From Lachnospiraceae bacterium UBA7012 (lineage in GTDB: Bacteria > Bacillota > Clostridia > Lachnospirales > Lachnospiraceae): a stretch of 12,549 bases of DNA. Every line of letters begins with the position of its first letter. Within the stretch, counting starts at the first letter, position 1. The notes beneath the pieces were generated by a model. The model was given only the letters and a program-made list of their open reading frames with translations. It searched no databases and was not told where the DNA came from. A program made the translations under genes and the position numbers. Below, in pieces: positions 6,857-12,549 of this stretch. The stretch lies in assembly GCA_002449595.1 (NCBI GenBank), contig DJXE01000144.1:3449-15997 (forward strand), in the 5' to 3' direction.

Positions 6857-6896
6857 AAAGAGGAACCGCGGCCGCGTCGGCAGCAGGTTCCTCTTT
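6857..6896 (+). terminator. Perfect 11-bp stem-loop downstream of the binding-protein gene
   Basis: AAAGAGGAACC (6857-6867) is exactly complementary to GGTTCCTCTTT (6886-6896), with an 18-base GC-rich loop. A-rich sequence precedes it, and the 3' arm ends in CTCTTT followed by CTCATCTATTT, a broken T-tract. It may be a terminator or a 3'-end stabiliser for the regulator/binding-protein mRNA. GAGGAACCGCG at 6860-6870 resembles the T-box core with one key mismatch. Confidence 0.5.
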
Positions 6897-6914
6897 CTCA
6901 TCTATTTGACGGTG

Positions 6915-6954
6915 ACGGCCGCTTTACGGAAGCAGGGCCGCGGCCGTAATTTTT
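6915..6954 (+). terminator. Intrinsic terminator or attenuator just upstream of the permease gene
   Basis: ACGGCCGC (6915-6922) pairs exactly with GCGGCCGT (6940-6947). After AA comes TTTTT (6950-6954), the classic GC stem plus U-run. It ends only 22 bases before the permease ATG, with no recognisable promoter between. Either the permease is made by read-through of a leaky or regulated terminator, or a promoter I cannot recognise lies within the leader. Confidence 0.6.
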
Positions 6955-6976
6955 GTCCCAGCGAGGATTCTATATA

Positions 6977-7639
6977 ATGTCGGAACGTATCATAAAAGAG
7001 CTGGTCGATTCTTTCTGGAAGCTGCTGCTTCCGGGAATTAAAGTGACCATTCCCCTGACGGCGATCTCATTCACTCTCGGACTCGCGATCGCGCTGTTCG
7101 TCGCCCTCGTGCAGATCGCGAAGGTGCCGGTCGTGCGCAGGCTCGTCCGCTTTTACGTGTGGATCATCCGCGGCACGCCGATGATCGTGCAGCTGTTCGT
7201 CGTCTATTTCGGCCTGCCCAGCATCGGCATCCGGCTGGCTGCTTTTCCCAGTGCGATCATCGTCTTCTCGCTCAGCGTCGGGGCGTACTGCTCCGAGACG
7301 ATCCGCGCCGCGATCGAGTCGATCCCGAAGGGGCAGCTGGAGGCCTGCTACTGCGTCGGAATGACGTTCTGGCAGGCGATGGTCCGGGTCGTGATCCCGC
7401 AGGCGATGCGCGCGGCCTTCCCGCCGCTGTCGAACTCGCTGATCGGTCTCGTCAAGGACACGTCGCTCGCCTACAGCGTCGCCGTCGTTGAGATCCTCGC
7501 GACCGCGCAGCGCATCGCGGCGCGCACCTACGACTATTTCTGGCTCTACTGCGAGGCGGGCTTTATCTACCTGATCTTCAGCACGGCGCTCACCTGGCTG
7601 CAGCGGCGCGTTGAGAAGCACCTCGCGAGAAGCGCCTGA
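6977..7639 (+). CDS. Amino-acid ABC transporter permease (HisM/GlnP/TcyB type)
   Basis: A 220-residue inner-membrane permease of the polar amino-acid uptake (HAAT) family. It shows several hydrophobic segments, the RGTP motif (65-68) after the first helices, and the EAA cytoplasmic loop starting at E122 (EACYCVG, then VVIPQAMRAAFPPLSN), which docks on the ATPase. YVWIIRGTPMIVQLFVVYFG is highly characteristic. Length is normal for the family. I chose ATG 6977, nine bases after GCGAGGA (6961-6967); an in-frame TTG at 6953 falls in the terminator T-run and is unlikely. As only one permease is present, it probably forms a homodimer. It should work with the binding protein upstream and the ATPase 93 bases downstream. 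Confidence 0.93.
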   Translation: MSERIIKELVDSFWKLLLPGIKVTIPLTAISFTLGLAIALFVALVQIAKVPVVRRLVRFYVWIIRGTPMIVQLFVVYFGLPSIGIRLAAFPSAIIVFSLSVGAYCSETIRAAIESIPKGQLEACYCVGMTFWQAMVRVVIPQAMRAAFPPLSNSLIGLVKDTSLAYSVAVVEILATAQRIAARTYDYFWLYCEAGFIYLIFSTALTWLQRRVEKHLARSA

Positions 7640-7732
7640 GCAGTGCTGCGTAGAGCATATTTCGGAGAGTCGGCGCTCTCACAGGATGATCTGAGAGCGG
7701 CCCTCCGCGCAGAATAATAAAGGAACCATAAC
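7640..7732 (+). promoter_or_regulatory. Permease-ATPase gap with two mutually exclusive hairpins
   Basis: CGCTCTCA (7674-7681) pairs exactly with TGAGAGCG (7692-7699), loop ten bases. An earlier GAGAG (7665-7669) can instead pair with CTCTC (7676-7680), using the same bases. No T-run follows either stem, so this is not a simple terminator. A switchable structure or an RNA-processing/stability site between two subunits is possible. The AAAGGAA ribosome site (7719-7725) for the ATPase lies downstream, outside both stems. Confidence 0.4.
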
Positions 7733-8479
7733 ATGATCGAAGTCCACAATCTCCGCAAGGCATTCGGAGAGAAAGAAGTCCTGAAAGATATCAGTTTCCG
7801 CGTCAACGACGGCGACGTCATCGCAGTTCTCGGGCCTTCCGGCTCCGGGAAGACGACGATGCTCCGGTGCATGAGCTTTCTCGAGAAGGCGGACGCCGGC
7901 TCGGTCGATTTCGACGGCGTGACCTATGACCTGAGGAAGGCCGGCCGTAAGGAGATCCTGCAGTACCGCAGGAAGATCGGCTTCGTCTTCCAGGACTACC
8001 AGCTGTTCGGCAACAAGACGGCCCTCGAGAACGTGACGGAGGGTCTCATCGTCGCGCGCGGCGTGAATAAGGCCGAGGCGCGCGAGCGCGGGATCAAAGC
8101 CCTCGAGAAGGTCGGTCTCGCGGAGTACGCGGATTTCTATCCGTCGAAGCTCTCCGGCGGCCAGAAGCAGCGCGTCGCGATCGCCCGCGCGATGGTCTAT
8201 CAGCCGGGCGTCATCTATTTCGATGAGCCGACGTCTGCGCTCGACCCGGAGCTGACGGGAGAAGTGCTCGACGTCATGCGGCAGCTCGCCGAGGACGGCA
8301 CGACGATGGTCGTCGTCACGCACGAGATGGAATTCGCCCGCCGGGTCGCGAGCCATGTCATCCTGATGGAAGACGGCCTGATCGTCGAAGAGGATACGGC
8401 GGAAGTCTTTTTCACAGCGCCGAAGACGGAGCGCGCGCGGGAATTCCTGCGGGGCATCAGCGCGTCGGACCTTGCTTAG
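7733..8479 (+). CDS. Amino-acid ABC transporter ATP-binding protein (GlnQ/TcyC type)
   Basis: A 248-residue cytoplasmic ATPase that powers import. All nucleotide-binding motifs are intact: Walker A GPSGSGKTT (34-42), Q-loop Q87 in FVFQDYQLF, ABC signature LSGGQKQR (140-147), Walker B VIYFDEPTSALD (160-171) with catalytic E165, and switch H197 in VVVTHEM. Length and the closing TAPKTERAREFLRGI match polar amino-acid uptake ATPases. ATG 7733 follows AAAGGAA at a seven-base spacing. The pairing with the permease and the SBP_bac_3 lipoprotein makes a complete importer. Substrate cannot be told from the ATPase; the binding protein and the neighbouring C-S lyase suggest cystine or another sulfur amino acid. 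Confidence 0.95.
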   Translation: MIEVHNLRKAFGEKEVLKDISFRVNDGDVIAVLGPSGSGKTTMLRCMSFLEKADAGSVDFDGVTYDLRKAGRKEILQYRRKIGFVFQDYQLFGNKTALENVTEGLIVARGVNKAEARERGIKALEKVGLAEYADFYPSKLSGGQKQRVAIARAMVYQPGVIYFDEPTSALDPELTGEVLDVMRQLAEDGTTMVVVTHEMEFARRVASHVILMEDGLIVEEDTAEVFFTAPKTERAREFLRGISASDLA

Positions 8480-8587
8480 AGAACAGCTTATTAGAAAAAG
8501 ACTACGACACGCCTCCTGAACATAAGAAACCGGGAAAGTCCCCGGAACAGGCTCGGATATGAGCTGCAACAGAGCAGAGAATAAAGC
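8480..8587 (+). promoter_or_regulatory. Gap before the C-S lyase gene with a short hairpin
   Basis: CCGGG (8530-8534) can pair with CCCGG (8541-8545). GCTC (8551-8554) and GAGC (8561-8564) form a second small stem. No T-run follows, and I see no convincing promoter. The ribosome site ahead of ATG 8588 is weak (AGAGAATAAAGC), so translation of the lyase may be low or depend on context. Confidence 0.3.
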
Positions 8588-9784
8588 ATGGGAATAGAGA
8601 GAAAATACGATTTTGACACAGTAACCGAGCGCCGCAGCACCTACGCTACCAAGTGGGAGATCGGCGATAACGAACTCCCGATGTGGATTGCGGACATGGA
8701 CTTCAGGGTGGCACCGGAGATCATAGAGCGGCTGCAGGAGCGGTTGGACAACGGGATCTTCGGATACACGGAAGTTCCGGATGCCTGGTATGAGGCGTAC
8801 CGGTACTGGTGGCGGGAGCGTCACGGACTGGAGATCGCGAAGGAGTCGCTGATCTTCTGCACGGGCGTCGTCCCCGCGATTTCATCCGCAGTGCGCAAGC
8901 TCACGACGCCGGCGGAGAACGTGCTCATTCAGACGCCGGTCTACAATATCTTTTTCAACTCGATCGTGAACAGCGGAAGAAGGGTCCTTCAGAGCCCGCT
9001 CATCCGAGATGAAGAGACGGGAGAATACGGGATCAACTGGGAGGATCTGGAGGCGAAGCTTGCTGACCCGCAGGCATCCCTCATGATTCTCTGCAACCCG
9101 CACAACCCGGTCGGAAAGATCTGGGATAAGGAGACGCTTGCGAGAATCGGAGAGCTCTGTGCAAAGCACGGCGTGACCGTGATCTCCGATGAGATCCACT
9201 GCGACATCACGGATCCCGGGACGCAGTACGTTCCTTTCGCATCCGCCTCGGAGACCTGCGCGCGGATCAGCGTCACCTGCATCGCGCCGACGAAATGCTT
9301 CAACATGGCGGGACTGCAGACGGCAGCCGTCATGGTGCCGGAACCGTTCCTCAGGCATAAGATGTGGCGCACGCTGAATACGGACGAGGTCGCAGAGCCG
9401 AACGCGTTTGCGGTAGACGCCGCGATCGCCGCATTCACGAAGGGAGCGGACTGGCTGGACGAGATGCGCGCGTATACCGCGAAAAACAAGGAGACCGCGC
9501 GGAAGACGATAGAAAATGAGCTCCCGATGCTGAAAGTGACGCCCTCCGAAGCAACCTATCTTCTGTGGATCGACTGCAGCGCCTTACTGGGAGAGGACAT
9601 GCCGGACGCATCGCACCTCGCCGCCTTCCTGCGCAGGGAGACGGGCCTCATCCTCTCGGAAGGCGGGCAATACGGGGGCAGTGGAAATGCTTTTCTCCGA
9701 ATGAACTGCGCCTGCCCGGCATCCATTCTCGAAGACGGCCTCGGGCGCTTCGTGCGCGGCATCCGGCGCTGCCTGGAGCGGTGA
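8588..9784 (+). CDS. MalY/PatB family PLP-dependent C-S lyase (cystathionine beta-lyase type) or aminotransferase
   Basis: A 398-residue fold-type I PLP enzyme. The family pattern is clear: LPMWIADMDF near the N-terminus, CNPHNPVGK, SDEIHCDI with the pyridine-contacting D201, and the Schiff-base K236 in APTKCFNMAGLQ. The C-terminal substrate-carboxylate region contains FLRMNCACP. PatB/MalY proteins cleave C-S bonds of cystathionine, cystine or related thioethers, releasing pyruvate, ammonia and a thiol; some also have other roles (E. coli MalY modulates MalT). Database labels often read simply 'pyridoxal phosphate-dependent aminotransferase'. It lies 108 bases after the ABC ATPase and suits a pathway in which imported cystine or cystathionine is cleaved in the cytoplasm. 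Whether it shares a transcript with the transporter is not shown. Confidence 0.9.
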   Translation: MGIERKYDFDTVTERRSTYATKWEIGDNELPMWIADMDFRVAPEIIERLQERLDNGIFGYTEVPDAWYEAYRYWWRERHGLEIAKESLIFCTGVVPAISSAVRKLTTPAENVLIQTPVYNIFFNSIVNSGRRVLQSPLIRDEETGEYGINWEDLEAKLADPQASLMILCNPHNPVGKIWDKETLARIGELCAKHGVTVISDEIHCDITDPGTQYVPFASASETCARISVTCIAPTKCFNMAGLQTAAVMVPEPFLRHKMWRTLNTDEVAEPNAFAVDAAIAAFTKGADWLDEMRAYTAKNKETARKTIENELPMLKVTPSEATYLLWIDCSALLGEDMPDASHLAAFLRRETGLILSEGGQYGGSGNAFLRMNCACPASILEDGLGRFVRGIRRCLER

Positions 9785-9791
9785 AGAAATA

Positions 9792-9811
9792 TTTTTGATA
9801 GTTTTTGATAG
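9792..9811. repeat. Perfect tandem repeat of TTTTTGATAG upstream of the beta-mannosidase gene
   Basis: Two exact head-to-tail copies of TTTTTGATAG occupy 9792-9801 and 9802-9811, immediately after the lyase stop and 22 bases before the mannosidase ATG. The ten-base period is close to one helical turn, so a protein could contact both copies on one DNA face. Each copy contains TTGATA, a -35-like hexamer, but no matching -10 is visible at 16-18 bases. The T-rich run could also help termination of the lyase transcript. Confidence 0.55.
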
Positions 9812-9833
9812 TGTTGTCCATAAGAAGTGGCAT

Positions 9834-12503
<2,670 letters not shown>

Positions 12504-12534
12504 GAAAAACAACATAGCGGATCATATCGGAGCT

Positions 12535-12540
12535 TTGACA
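12535..12540 (+). promoter_or_regulatory. Candidate -35 box at the window end
   Basis: TTGACA occurs 31 bases after the mannosidase stop. The window ends nine bases later, so the matching -10 box, if any, cannot be seen. It may belong to the next gene's promoter or be chance. Confidence 0.25.
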
Positions 12541-12549
12541 TCGCGAAAT

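Larger units (their letters stand above)
6704..6976 (+). other. Structured gene-free region between binding-protein and permease genes
   Basis: No plausible gene lies in these 273 bases. They contain a series of inverted repeats: TTCCTG (6738-6743) / CAGGAA (6764-6769) with the competing inner pair CTGCG (6741-6745) / CGCAG (6755-6759); GGAAG/CTTCC (6766-6776); and a bulged stem AAATCGCCCGATCC (6777-6790) pairing with GGATC (6796-6800), GGGCG (6804-6808) and ATTT (6810-6813). The 11-base stem at 6857-6896 and the terminator-like hairpin at 6915-6954 follow. I found no good promoter after the last hairpin. The region could terminate or stabilise the upstream mRNA, or act as an attenuating leader for the permease. 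Confidence 0.6.

Noticed and set aside
6973..6978. TATAAT overlapping the permease start codon as a -10 box
   Set aside because: Transcription would begin after the start codon and ribosome site, and no -35 hexamer lies at the right distance upstream.
7679..8824. Reverse-strand open frame of 381 codons opposite the ATPase gene
   Set aside because: The + strand carries a complete set of ABC ATPase motifs and a good ribosome site; the reverse frame has no recognisable motif.

Overview
The window (about 60% G+C by eye) holds nine complete protein genes, all on the + strand, with short gaps. No rRNA, tRNA, CRISPR array, transposase or phage gene was seen. The protein families (C_GCAxxG_C_C protein, ArsP_2/DUF2899 transporter, GH3 with a fascin-like insert, MalY/PatB lyase, GH2 beta-mannosidase), Gram-positive-style AGGAGG-like ribosome sites, a lipoprotein-anchored binding protein and one textbook TTGACA/TATAAT promoter point to a GC-rich anaerobic Firmicute of the Lachnospiraceae/Clostridiales kind, probably from gut or rumen. 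That assignment is inference.

Layout. Bases 1-137 carry a possible tail of an upstream reading frame and small inverted repeats. Bases 138-2333 form a tight cluster: a C_GCAxxG_C_C cysteine protein, a patatin-like serine acyl hydrolase and a polytopic DUF2899 transporter (putative manganese/arsenic exporter) whose start overlaps the hydrolase stop. A cytoplasmic GH3 glycosidase of 994 residues follows (2386-5370), with a predicted beta-trefoil insert and a possible C-terminal carbohydrate-binding module.

Bases 5394-9784 look like an amino-acid (probably cystine) uptake and use locus. A consensus promoter drives a small XRE regulator with a Cys cluster, followed by a lipoprotein substrate-binding protein. 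A 273-base gene-free stretch full of stem-loops comes next, ending in a terminator-like hairpin just before the membrane permease. A second gap with two mutually exclusive hairpins precedes the ABC ATPase, and a MalY/PatB-type PLP C-S lyase follows. Working model: the transporter imports cystine or a related sulfur amino acid, the lyase cleaves it, and the XRE protein and RNA structures set expression and subunit ratios.

The last gene (9834-12503) is a GH2 beta-mannosidase, preceded by a perfect tandem 10-base repeat. Both glycosidases lack signal peptides, so they probably act on imported oligosaccharides. They are separated by the transport locus and do not form an obvious polysaccharide-utilisation cluster.

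Most genes are ordinary family members. The parts most worth a second look are the structured RNA between binding protein and permease, the Cys-cluster regulator with its promoter-flanking inverted repeat, the modular GH3 enzyme and the binding-protein pocket substitution. I do not see convincing evidence for a wholly new system.
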